DNA of 64,000 nt from Diphasiastrum complanatum (Eukaryota; Streptophyta; Lycopodiopsida; Lycopodiales; Lycopodiaceae), in NCBI GenBank assembly GCA_029204225.1, contig CM055095.1:14664049-14728048 (forward strand), in the 5' to 3' direction. Within the stretch, counting starts at the first letter, position 1; each line of letters begins with the position of its first letter. Shown one piece after another: positions 1 through 13,087 of this stretch. A program made the translations under genes and the position numbers. The notes below the pieces were generated by a model. It had not been told where the DNA came from. It was given only the letters and a program-made list of their open reading frames with translations, and did not search any database.

Positions 1-1468
1 AGTTAATTTGAGGTATACTTGCTCCATATATATATTTCTCCCTACACAAACAAACAAATATATATATCTCCAATAGCTCTCATTATGTCCATCTCTTGCA
101 TCCTCTCTCCTACCTTTATTTAGTTCACTTTTCAAGTAGTTTTTTTTATTTGATTAAACCAAGAACAATACATTACATTTTCTCAAGTAATGACCATACA
201 AAATTAAGCCACAAAGGCATACAACTAGCCCCATTTTTCTCATGTTTACAAAATTTTCATTTAGATGAGGATTGGCCATAGGACAACATGACGCCCTACA
301 ATGGTATTTATGGTTGAGTCTTTGCTTCCTCAAGTTGGTCTTTGTGATAAAAGCTAAACAAACATTGAATCCTTTTCCATAGGGTTGTAATAAAGGACTA
401 GGGTCGAGTTTTGGCTTGTGTGCAATAAAAAGAGACACTTGGTAGCTTCATGCTCCAGGATAGCAAGGCCTTAATATTTTATTTACAATGTATAAATACA
501 ATACCAGCAACTACGGTACTTCTCAATGAAAAAATGGAAGAAAATAAAAGGGAATATACTTTTTGAATTATAATAACTCATATGATATAAGAGTGGCATT
601 GCTCCTTTTCACATACAGAGGTACATACATGCATGCATAAAAGAGTATTTAAATAACCAACCTTGAACCTTAAGAAGTTTGAATCCAAACTTTTCATGGT
701 TGACTTGGAACTACTATTCTATGTCAAATTTGAAAGTTTCCTTTCTACTCCTTCCAAAAAACAATTGAGGTTTTTTGCATCTCAATTGCACATGATGCTC
801 AACACACAATGCTCCACTATAAATTACGGAGCTAGGTGATACATAACAATCTTCTTGATTCAAGTGAATGCTAGTGGCATTACTAGCTAAATGAAAATGA
901 TATGGTGAATTTTCGTTCATAAAACATAGTTGACCATTTCTATGGGGTGAAAACATTACTTTGTTTTATAATTGTCCTTGGCAAACAAAACATAGTCGAC
1001 AACGGATACTTCTAGTATTGTATCCTCCACACTTGGATCAACATCTTTTTTTTGGGAATGTAACTATGGCCATGTAAGCCAAAAACAAGATAATTAAACA
1101 ATGATGCTCCATTTTTTTTATTGTAGATACAAAATCAATAATAAAACATGTTGATGTCAAAGGAACCTTAACTATGAGTAGTGATTGGATATGGAAGAAG
1201 AAAAGTCGGAATTGCAAAATGAATCTAATCATAAATGTATTTATCAAGAGGATAAAAAATATTCAAGACACATTCAAGGTGAATTATACAAACTTAAGAT
1301 ATTTCAAATTGTAACATGAGCCTTACAAAAAATAATAAGCATAGAACACTTGAACCCATCCTTTTTGTTTGTCCAAGTGAAATGCTAGAAAGTCACATAC
1401 CTAAAGAAGTTTGAATTTAGTACTTATTTGAAAAGTAAGAATCCTTTTCCAAAGCTAATTAATCACTT

Positions 1469-1471
<3 letters not shown>

Positions 1472-1537
<66 letters not shown>
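1472..1537. repeat. (GA)n microsatellite
   Basis: An uninterrupted GA dinucleotide repeat of about 33 units. Four similar GA/CT tracts occur in the window, two of them beside expressed regions. Confidence 0.98.
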
Positions 1538-1540
<3 letters not shown>

Positions 1541-3955
1541 ATTATTCTATGATATTCCTAAATTGTGGTTAGTACTGTGCAACTTCTAAAGTGAAAGGCA
1601 TGACTAGAGGCCCAAATCTTCTATTTGGGAGTCACACCTTCTTGCACATATTTGAAATTGTTGCTTCTTAAAGGAAGGCCAAGAGGATAATCAAACTGGT
1701 TTAACTACTTTGTAACACTCTATATCAAACTTGCTAGCAAGGAGATGGATTTTCGTAGGCCGTGGTTGACCCAAAAATTACATGCTACTAGGTTTGTTGA
1801 TTCATGAATGAAACTTGCAACCTTTCTAGTTAGCTTGATGTGAAGTTGTGTCACCGTCACTATTATCTTTTGAGCATTCACAAAAGAATGCTCCTTATTT
1901 ATGTTTGCTATAAAAAGTAGAGAGAACTCCTTATATCATTGTGGAAAAGTCCATGATGTTGGGTGCACGTGTCTCCTCACTTTGTTTGCAACATGTGGGC
2001 CATATCATATGCATTATGATTTCAAGTGATGATATCTCAAAAAGATATGGTTCAAATCACGTTAGACCACTTTGCATCGATTTCCAAGTAGGTTAGTTTT
2101 GTAAAATTGGCACCACCGTCACTCCTAGTGCCACTGGTGCCACTCTGACACCGAGTTCTTATGGCCATCCAACTTCTAGTGGCTCTACCGAGCTATAGAA
2201 AGCTCCAAGTAGCGTCGTGCCACCTCCTAACATCACGTGGGCATGAGTAGATGAAGCATGGGAAACCATAAAATATATAGAGAGAAAAGTGTACACTACC
2301 AAAACTAGGCAATGCACTTGATGTGAGGAGATACATGAAATGGCAACAAAACTATAAGAGGATGTTTTTGCTACTAGAGATGAGATCAAGCCAGGTCTAA
2401 GTTCCCCTTTCTAGAAAGTTGTCTTGGCATTAGTCATGGCATGTCAGTAACCTTAGGTCAGTCACGACCTTGAAATGTATATTGTGAAACTTACTAACTA
2501 GGCAAAAAATTTCTTTAGTTGAGTTTGATTACCTTCTTGATTTTAGTGTTAAAAAAAGAGCCTATTGAAAGGCCCCTCAATATTTCTCCCCAGGCACAAG
2601 GGTGAAGTTTAACCCTATTGCCAATAGTATGTCGTTAATCCTTGACACAACATGTCTTTGGGACCATTTGATCAAGACCTAGTTGTCATTATATTTGTTG
2701 TAGCTTGTGGTTCTAAGTATACTTTGCATAAACGTGAACTGCGTGGAGATTTATGAACTGACTCTAACCTATCGGTTGAATTTTATGGCTTGCTTGGATA
2801 AAACTGGCGTAATCATGGATACCCAATTTGGTGTGGTGCTAGGTTGGCTCACAATGCTTGTGACAAAACCCTGACGCTAGTCAAGTCTCCCATGATGGCA
2901 GTATGTTGTTCCAAGGTAGGTTGACATGTTGGTTTCTTGTGAAGGGCAAGTGTCGAACTCCAGAAACTAGGTCTTTGTCCCTAGCTCCCTTTGTGTTGCA
3001 TGCATGCGTTGTTGGTAGAGATCAAATTCATTTAACCCCTATCGAGGAAATATTATTTTTTATTACTTAGGTGACGAGTTAGAAATTCTACATATAAGGT
3101 GTTCATGACGAGGATGAATGTTATTATAAGTAGTATATATGAACCCACATATGCAAGGAGGTATCTCGTGAGGCATGCAATAAGAATATTTCTCCTTGAT
3201 GATATTAAAGGTAGTTGAGCCTGGCTCACCCTTCGCTCTGAATGCAAATTCTTCTCACTCATATGGCTCTACTTTATCTCTTTCCTCTACCTATACAAGC
3301 TACTTTTGTCTCCCCAAGGAGTGCATCCTTCTCTCTCTTCTTTTTGAGCAACACGGTCTCGAAAGTTGTGTATGTGTGAACGTGCGCGTATAGCTAGTCA
3401 ACACTAACTTGGAATATGGCCTTTCTATAACATGAGGCCCATTACAAATAGAGATACCTTTTAGTTGGAAGTAACCCATTTCATCGTTTAGTACAAGGTT
3501 CACTCCTTGTAAGGGTACAATTATGAGCACACTTCATGCTAAATTATATTAAACATGGAACTTTGATATAGTGGGAAGGGTTTTTGATGTAAGCATATAC
3601 ATGAATTTGTCTTACCTTCTCTTCTCGCAACCCTTGGTTAAAAATTTAAAAAGAAACTAAAGTGCACATTTTTTAAATTAATAAAAAACTCAATGATTAT
3701 GTGGTGGACAAGAGCTTGCCTTGTGGCTTGCCCACCTAGTTGAAAATCCCCACACCCATGTGTGAGGATATCTTAAGGGTTTGTTGGGATGTTGTGAAGC
3801 CATGTAGCCCTTTTTACACATGGAAGTTGTGGGTCCTCTCCACTTGAACTCATGTTTTATGTTGATGCATATTGATGCTTGGAGAAGTTTGAAAGTTGCC
3901 CTTTTGAGATATAATGCTCTAACAAACTTTGAGTACCTTGTTTTTTTTTGTTGTT

Positions 3956-3974
3956 GGGGGGGGGGGGGGGGGGG
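3956..3974. repeat. Poly-G run (19 G)
   Basis: A homopolymer of 19 G residues next to a T-rich run. It is prone to slippage and sequencing error and has no sign of function. Confidence 0.9.
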
Positions 3975-4639
3975 TTGTTTCTATTGTGGGAGTTGCCCTT
4001 GGGGCTTCAAGGTTCATATATTAAGTAATGGGTCATTGAAAATGAATAATTGTAATGTTGTCTATACCTTGTCATACTTTGTTGGTTTTAGGACATACAT
4101 TTTTGGTAAGATAAATTAATTAATTTGTAGTGTTGATTTTTTTGTAAAAATTAAGAAAATAAAAAAGAGGAATGTTGCCTAAATCAAGCTAAGAGGCCAA
4201 TGCCTTCATTTCCATGCCTATTTGTTATGGTGGACTTTAGACATTAAAATGTAACATGGGTATAATAAACTAATATATGTGGAATATGCTGGATTGCTTT
4301 TTTATTTTGACCTCATCGTCTGAATTATAATAATAAACTTTTTGGAAAATCGAAATAATCTAAAGATATATTATCATGGTACAACAATTTAATTACGTAA
4401 AAAGCTTTTGGATCGCCTCAACATAATATAATAATAATATTAAATCAGAATAATTTCATCCCAATATTAAAATACAAAAAGATATGGGGCCTTGAGGCCT
4501 TGGCCCGTACCAAAGAAAAAAACACGTTTAGCCTTTAGGCAGTAGCTCTTCTTTATTAAGTAAGGCCACATGGCAGCAGCCCAGCCTCTCTCATAAACAC
4601 TAAGGCATTATAGACTCGTCGTCTGATCAATTGGATATG

Positions 4640-4666
4640 TGCCACGTGCTTTGTAGACACGTGTGG
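4640..4666 (+). promoter_or_regulatory. Paired G-boxes upstream of the TIC-like gene
   Basis: Two CACGTG hexamers, at 4643-4648 and 4658-4663, lie 15 bases apart in the contexts GCCACGTGC and ACACGTGTGG. G-boxes are binding sites for plant bHLH (PIF-type) and bZIP (ABRE-binding, HY5-type) factors. A TATA-like GATATAAAAAA follows near 4689. The pair sits a few hundred bases before the probable transcribed leader. That it regulates this gene is inference. Confidence 0.5.
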
Positions 4667-5059
4667 CCTATCCAGTAGCTAAAATTTGATATAAAAAATG
4701 GACGCTTGTCGTAAATCCGACGGTAGCTGGGTCGAATTTGGGGCTGGCCTCCTCGCCCTCGTCTGCCAGGTGGTGGGGGCTCATTCACGAACTAACCCTT
4801 TTTGGACGGTTCATCATTACGGCACCATACCCATACGCATGCCATGCCTATCCATGTCCATGTATGTATGTACATTCACATGCCATAGCCTGGTAGCTTC
4901 GTGGCCCCCACATGCTGGCGTCGGGATTCGGCGACACCTGACTAGCGACTAACCGTGACCTACAGATCCGTCGCCCGATTTTCGGCCGTCGGATTAAGGA
5001 TGTGCGGTATCTGGACCGTTGGATGGAGGTCGCTGCCCCGGTCCTAGCTGTCGCTGCCC

Positions 5060-6222
5060 GAGTGGACCCTACCCCATCCTCCTTCCCCGCCCCCGCCCCG
5101 TCTTCCTCCCTCCCCTTCGCTTTTCGTTCGTCGAAGAAGCTTTTTTTTGAGAAAAAAGAGAGAGACAGAGAAAAAAAGGAAGGGAGAGATGAAGATGGAG
5201 CAGCTATGGTCGATCTGACAGAGTAGATTGAACGATCGTTTGTTGTCAGCGAAGCCATTCGACTGTCTCGGTTTCGCTTGTTGATGTTTGTGTTGCATAG
5301 CATAGATTTAGAGTTTGTGGCTGGCCTGGTTGTGTTGGCTTTGCCTCTGAAACTGTCAATCTCTTTTTCTTCGTATTGTTGTCAGTTTGCAGCATTTTTG
5401 TCGAAGTTTTTTGGTTCGTAGTCTATGGTTCCATTTTTGTTTTTCGCTGCTAGATTGTTGCATAGATGCGATTTATATTATGCACTTTCTTTGAGTTTGA
5501 GTAATGGTATGCACTTCGTATCTTTAGCACCATTTCCATCAAAGTGTTTTTGTTCTTCGAGTATGATTTCGCTGTCAGATTGTCCTCCAGATTTGCTCGG
5601 GTGCGATTTTATATGTGATATTATGCCCTCTCGCTTTCTTTGAGATTTCTGTCTAATATTATGCACTTTCTTCGTGTCTTTAGATTTGTTCTTCATTGAT
5701 ATCGTCTCGTGTGCTTGATAAACGTAGATTTTATGATTTTCCGTGTCTGCGATGATGTTGACGTATCTCTTTAGTTTTCATGTACTTCTTGTGGCTTTGC
5801 AGATTTGTCATGACTCCCGGATCCTTCCGATTCAACCCCCTTGCTCGACTGTATCGGTCGCTATATCCCGTTAAGGCCATTATGTAGCTCTTGTTTCTTT
5901 CTCTTTTCTTTTGGATCCTCTATTATTCTGCTTCGCCGTCTCGTTTGGACTTCTTACTCGAGTCTTGAAGTTGTATTCGCTCTTGAGTTCAGATCTTTTG
6001 ACACTGCAGTATCATTCACAGGCCGGTTATGGTCGTGCTTCTCTGTTTTGATAGATTCGCATCGTAAACAGCAACTCCATTAGATTTGGTGCTTCAATTT
6101 GAGCAAGACTTTCTCTCTTTGTTTGCTGGCCCTCATCTCTTACCTGGTTCCTTCATTTTGTTCTAATAGATCATCTCCTCCTTTTGCCTGGACGTTTAAC
6201 GCTCTGGCAGGGAAAACTGTGT
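5060..6222 (+). promoter_or_regulatory. Probable 5-prime UTR and leader intron of the TIC-like gene
   Basis: A CT-rich stretch (5063-5125) and a GA-rich purine stretch (5145-5200) resemble plant core promoter and leader DNA. The next kilobase is T-rich with many GATTT/TTTGTT words and no sustained frame, as in long leader introns of plant regulatory genes. A good acceptor (CTCTGGCAG, ending 6210) precedes the candidate start codon at 6223. The transcription start is not determined. Confidence 0.45.
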
Positions 6223-9200
6223 ATGGGATGTGTGGTCGTCATGGGTAAGTAGGCAAGCGCTGCACTCATTTTATTCATGGAGAAGAGTTGTGGAGGAGGA
6301 AGAAGGGGAGGAGGATTAGGAAATGGGGCATCTGCACCCCGTCGTCTACGAACACAATATAAGGATTTTTCAGGTTAGGCAGCCATTTGGTTTTGTCTTC
6401 AACGACTACTCGCGATATTCTACCTTAAAATTTGTTTCCTGAAGATTTGTCTTCAATGACTACTCTTGATAAAGACGCGTGCCTTCTATGCCTGCTGGTT
6501 GGTCAAAGATGCATATAAAATAAAAAACGCTAATGAACAGAAATCGCGAGGGTGTGGTAGTCTCTTTGCTATCTGAAGATTCCCTCTTCTGGTAGGATCA
6601 GATTGGGCTGCAAATCTGATGTAATTTTGAGGTTCATTAGCTAGATAATGTTCTGTTGTTCACTCTTTCGTGGATTCTTTGGAAATATCAACGTTGCTAA
6701 TCACGCCACAGAGACCTTCAAGAGAATATCCAAGACATGGAACAGTGCTTTTCCGCAAAAAATAGAATCATAATTCGTTTTGTATGCCGCGGACTAGAAA
6801 AATTGTCGGCGTGAGCAATTTCTTGCATTTTTCCTTGTTAAATTTGTTGCTGTTAGCATAAATATTTGACTATTAATTTTCCAGGTTTTGATAGTGCTCA
6901 GTCCAATGTATGCGTCGCAACTGGTGACGAGGACGAGTTAATGGAAGGTGAACACAATGTAAGACACATGGAAAGGATGAAGGACACCCCCAGTGTTTTA
7001 TCGCTCCAAGGATCGACGAAAGGTGGTAGTTCACGCAACAAGCGTAAGCGGAATGGTTATCAGGAGACAGCAATGCAAGCTCGTGGTAGGTTCACTGATG
7101 ACATGGATGAGACGACTGAAAGTACTGAAGCTGGTGCTTCAGATGACGATGACGATTTGCCTCCGCCTGCAATTCCTCTACGAGCTGTAAATTCCAGACC
7201 TCAAGGGAAGGTTAGTTGGAACTAATTTTATCAAAATGTTTAGCTCATTTGTGCGTGAGTCTGCTTATCTTAGTCTTAGTATCTTGCATGAGTTCGGATG
7301 ATGATGTATCGAACCTTGACAGTTTCAAGAAGATGGAGTTTTGGTGGATCTCTTTATAGTTCCTCGCAAAGCACGAACAGGTTTGTTCACGCAGCATTTT
7401 CCCACTTGATTCTCGTTCTACAAAAAAAAAGAATGTTTTGTCATTATGAGAGCATCTTAAACATTGTATTGTGCTTCTAGATGGTGAATTTGATGGTCTG
7501 TCCAAAGGCATTTACTCCTTGTAGGATGCATTGTAAAACCAGCGATTATGAAGAGGCCCCAGGAATCTCCTCTACGTGGGATTGAGGTCATTGCAGGACG
7601 CACTTCAGCAGCTACCGTTCAAGCTTCAACACTCCCTCTTCTTTCATCAACCGTATCTTCAAAATTTGGGAAGAAAGCGGTGAGTTTATTTAAATTCAGA
7701 GATGTTTGTTTTCCAGTTTTTTATTTTTGTTAGCCATCTGCATTGCTAATTCTTTGTTGCCCTACTGATAGTTGCGACTATTAACTGAACATCTCTGCTA
7801 ATTCATGCAGAAGCTCACTGCGTCAAAGCTTCGATCTGAAAAAGTGCCGAAGGTACGTCCTTAAGTATCTTGTTTACGGAGGCCACATTGCATGTTAGCT
7901 CGCCAATTTTCAGAGTACCAAAGGCACTTACTCAGAAGAGTAGTTTGATGTTTCAGAGAGTTGTCTCAGACCACTACTTCATGATGAGAAGTGACACGGT
8001 GTGCTTGAGCAGTTAAAGATCTGCCAATGCTGGATGATGTTGCTGCTAATGCTGGATGTTCAGCACTTTGCAGGTATGTAACTCTCCAGTCATATCAGAG
8101 CAGGAGGTGGAGGCGGCAGAGGCCTTGTCGGATCTTTCAAGGATGTTCGTGAATCCCGTTTCCCCCAAGGCAGTATTAGATGTAAAAGTCGAGCTCCAAT
8201 CCACCTCTGTTGCAGGGATTTCAAATGCACCACTTGCTAGTTCAAGTTTACCTCTCAAACCTCCTGCCTCTGCCAGTTCACCTGATTTATCTTATTCAAG
8301 TGCTGGTGCATCCTCACAGCAAGCTGAGGGTACAGCCTATAGCCGTAAAGTTTCACACATTGTGCTGTTGTACCTGGATATCACCTGATTTTGCATAAAA
8401 CCACTCTTCAAATGTAGATGCCAAATTACTTGCTCATTCATTTTGTTCTCTACGTGCAGCTCTGAAGAGAAAGAGACCTCGTGTCAAACTCTCTGCAGAA
8501 AATGGTGATCCATTTGTGGAGGGTCGTTCAAATGCAATAGCCGCATTTGCTGCGGTTAAAGTGGAACTTGATCAAACTAGGCAAGTCCCGATTCCAAGCC
8601 AGAGTTGTCCAGAGCTTGACAGTACTGTGGCTGCATCTAGTGAAGCTGTGACCGCATTGAGCCCCAATGCACGAGCTTCATCATCTATTGTTAGTTTTCC
8701 AGTCAATCTAGACAGTCTGTCGCCTGCACCAGTATCCCAACACAATGCTGTGGAAAAGGGGTTTTCTATTTCCAATAACAAGGGTCGTGACGTAGATACA
8801 GATGTGTCATGTTCGACTCAGAAAAATTTGAAACTTACTGTACTCCCAGAAAAGTTTAGTATTGGTGATGCGGCTTCCCCAGCTTTTTCAATGAAAGAAA
8901 TGAAGGTCTCAAAGAGCAGCTTATGTGCTGCTGCCTCACTAGCAGAACAGGAGGTTTCTAGAAGGTATTTGATGCTAGATTCTTGAACTTGCTGCTGGTT
9001 TAGTGTTTTGCCCAATTATATGTCTCATCAGTGTATTTTTGCTTGTAAACAGTTGAATTCTTATGGTTTTTGCAGGTCTCCTCCTGTTCAGGAAGTCTCT
9101 CCAGCCAAATGGGGAATTGACTTGATGGTATGGGTCACACTTTATCCCTATCAGCAACAAATACAAGTTGTGTTAATTTTAATTGGCTTATCTTCTTTGC

Positions 9201-12200
9201 TCCATTTTGTGCCTACATTGCTCCCCTGTTCTTGACACACCACAGCATAGATTCACTTCCCTTGCCACCTCTTCCCAATTGCTGCACCTCAAATTACCCT
9301 CACGCAATGCGATCCACTTCTTCTCGAATGCTTCCAGCAGACAAGCTGTGGCTATGTCGCTCGATATACTGTCCTTGCGATCGTGTTGGAGCTTTCCAGA
9401 AGCCTCATTTAGGTCTAATCTACTGATATGTGCACAGGCATCTCCTCCAGAGGGCAGTGAAAGGACTATTGAACATTTTGGGGCTGCGGTTCGAGAAAGT
9501 GGAAATGTAAGCACTTTTTTTAATTTTACCATGTAGATAAGGCTAACCCTGCAGCTGACGATAGTTAAATGCTATTTGCTCTGAGTAGGTCTACTATCAA
9601 TTGCTACTTTTTGAGGGCACAAGGCAAAGTATAGTTCTTAGCAATATTTCAATTTCAGTTTATGTCTCATACCTAAACTACTAGTCACATTTAACGCTTT
9701 AGCCATTGCTTTCAAACTCTAAACTTCTAGATAATCGGATATCCCGCTCATTTCCTGGAAGCTTGTTTGCTAGTTTCAGCTGAACACACAATTTACTTCC
9801 ACAGAGTTCAGGTTTGGAGAAAGAAACAGTGGCTACTACAGTGAGAGGCGATTATAAAGAGGAGGAGAGTGCTATTCAACAGGTCCGTGAAGTTGTTATG
9901 GAGCAGAATATGTTGAAGCAAAAATATAAGGAAGAACAAAAGGGAAGAGAACTGGCAGAATCAAACAACCAGCATACTCAGAAGCTAGGCAGACATGTCA
10001 AGGCTGATGTTAAGGGGGCTCAAAAACAATCCGAAAGAGCTGGTAAGAATGTACAGGAAATATAGGCTTTAGCTTTGAGAAAGACGTGTGCTGGTTTACA
10101 AATAAAATGTATATGTGCTTGATTTCATTCTGCTTTGGGTAGGGGCATCCTATCAATCTTCCGCTGCTACAAGTACCAGCTCACTGGATAAAGGCACAAG
10201 AGATCAACCTCTTCTCCCCTCTCTCCCAAGTTCAGTGAATGTTCCTGGGTGGCCTGGAGTTTTACCAACTCTAGGGTAAGTATGCTGTTGCAAAGTTACA
10301 TAATAGATTCTGCATCAATTTGCTACTACGTTACTGCCAAATTGTCTTGTTGGGAATCTAAGTGTGTGGAGGGATACAAACTAAATCTACGTTGATTTGA
10401 TAAGGTATTATGGACCAGTGGCTGCAGCCGCCGCCGCCTCTGTTGCAGCTTGGCCTGGAGTTGCGTCGCTTGCTAAAGCATCTATGGATGAGAATAACTC
10501 CAATTTTCAGGTAATTTTGTTTCAAAAAATGCAAAGTCGACTCCTTGGAAGCATCATTCCTATTTTTTGATAGAATATTCCTTCTCAATGTCTCTACACA
10601 GCTTGAAGAACTGATCACTCTTTTGGGAGGCCAGCAAAGCTGTAAAGCCTGTTCAGATTTATGACCAATGTTCTTGATGTTACGAAAAGGAATCTGGTTT
10701 ATCTTTTCTGATGGAGCTTCTTGCTTCATTATGGTCATTTGGGATATCATGTGGTCTTTTTTTCCTATTGGACTGCACTATATTTTGAATGTGTATATAT
10801 CATAGTTGCCTGTTCCAGAACGGAACGCGTTTTGGAACGTTCTGTTCCGGAACTTGACCAAAACTTTTTTTATTTAAAATATGTATTTTTTTAACAACAG
10901 AAAAAAAGCAATAAAAAAATACGCTGGAGATCTACACTGAACTCTGGAGTCATCTACGCTGGATAGCGGCAGATGGTTGAGAGATAGATATGTGTGATTG
11001 AGACAACCATCCAGTAGATCAGATTTTGACAGGTTTACACGTATGGACCAGAGGCTGTTGCATTCCGTATTATGCTGGAGCAACTAGCTGAAGAGAGTGG
11101 GAAAATTCATCTTGGGGACTTCTGCGTGGGCTTGATCTGCAAGGCATGGAAAAGGACTTAAGAGAGCAAGTAAGACCTGGAATCGAGAAGTTTTTTGCAA
11201 CTAGAATCTCAGAGCGCAGGCTACAGCATCAGCTGGATGGTGGCGTTAGAGAGCAGCAGATTTTTTAGATTTCACTAAAAGCTGAAGATAGCCTATCTGA
11301 TATTTGCATGATGGCCTTGCTCTCAGTGAGTAATTTTGTGAGGGGATAGATATTGATGAATGACAGCTTCAAAGAAGCTTGATTTTGACTAGGTAAACAT
11401 ATACAACAAGATTTTCACAGAAAACTCTACAGATTGCTCGCATATCAAGATGCGTCCTTAAAAAGAACATGTGGCCAGCAGGTGCTTTAATACTTGTTTT
11501 TTCTACATTTAAAAAAAAAACGTTCCGACCCAGTACGTTCCGGAATTACTGTACAGTACATTCTGAGTCCTGACCCAAAAGGGTCGGAACGGGTTTCTAA
11601 GGTGTATATGTATCATGGTTGCATTGAAGATTCGCGAATCCTGATTCGAATCGCAACCTTCGAATCCTTTGAATCGCTTTGGGGTCGAACGGTGAAATTT
11701 TTTTTGTATCTATTTTTATTTTTAAAAAAGGCATGCAATACAGTAGAAAGCGAAAAAGGAGAAGATTAAGATTACATGGGTTTTCGGCCGTTTCGGGTCC
11801 AATTCCAAGCAATTACGACCTTGTGCTTCTGACCAATTCTAAATGCTGAGAGATTGCTTATGTACTGTACGAAGGGCAATAAAAGCATATCCCAAAGAAG
11901 TGTAGTTCGCTGCTCATGGAGGGCAGATGTGCTTAAAGGTTCGTCTACAATTGTCTCTCCACCTTCGCCTTCATCTTCGTTTATCTCAGCCATGTTCACT
12001 GAGAGCCTGTGAGAACGTAAAGCTCTCAATGTTCGTGTTAGAGGTATCCCGAACTCTCAAAATGCTGTCAAAGAAGCTGAGAAGTTTTTGGAAGGAAATC
12101 TCCGAACACCATAGCAAAGGTATGGAAACTGCCTGGCAACCTAAGAAGGACTTGGATACTCTTGTCATCCGCTTCACATCAGTGTCTCACCGGCGTGAAG

Positions 12201-13015
12201 TTTTAGAGAAGAGATTCCAATTGCGGGATACCAAAGTCTACTTGGACGAAGATCTTACCTTCATCCAAGTTCAAGAACGTAAGAAGGCAAGACAAGAAGC
12301 TCTATCAACTGGCAAGTGGCGTGATGGTATTATCAACTGGCAAGTGGCGTGATGGTATTATCAATGAGAAGATTTATGGGATAGAGTTTGAGATAGAGAA
12401 ATGAAGAGATGTCCAGTTGAACATGTAAATGGTCTACGCAATATAATCCTGGCTATATGAATCTCTTCTTAGTTAGTTTTGTTATTTTGCTTTGACGGCA
12501 CTGATCCGTCTTCTGTCCAACTTTATCTGATGTACTTATAGGCCTTTTGGCATGGACGTTAATAAAGCTTTCTTTCTTTGTCTCTCTCTCAACAAATTCT
12601 ATTGCACATTTTCTATCTTGAGATCCAATTGGATGCCTCATAGTGCCTGGATACTGGTGGGACAGTATTTCACACAGATTGTGGATAGTAATGGGTCCGT
12701 TTTGGGTTGTCCATAGCTCCACGACAGTAGAGACAACATTATCAATAGCCTACTCGGAGACAAAGGCCCACGACACACTTAGAGATGGCCTCACAACATA
12801 ACATACATTATTTCTTCCAGGCTGATGGGACATTGACTATACCAGGCTAAGGGACATTGACTATGCTAGCCATATCATTAGATGTCGTTTTTTTAGTTAT
12901 GGTTCTTTTTAGATAGACTGAGCTTATAAGCTTCTATATGAACAAACTTGTCATGCACCTTTTATTAGTCCTATGTACCTTAGGGCACTTGAAGGACATT
13001 AATAAATTTCTCTCT

Positions 13016-13087
<72 letters not shown>

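Larger units (their letters stand above)
1..4600. other. Gene-free flank upstream of the TIC-like gene
   Basis: I see no convincing coding exon on either strand. The short open frames have no recognisable domains, no splice-site context and AT-rich composition. The stretch holds a GA microsatellite and a poly-G run, listed separately. It may contain decayed transposon DNA that I cannot identify by eye. Confidence 0.6.

Noticed and set aside
4698-4952. 84-codon frame upstream of TIC
   Set aside because: No domain, no splice continuity with the TIC exons, and it overlaps presumed promoter DNA.
4848-5303. 151-codon minus-strand frame upstream of TIC
   Set aside because: Low-complexity translation of the CT/GA-rich leader; no recognisable domain.
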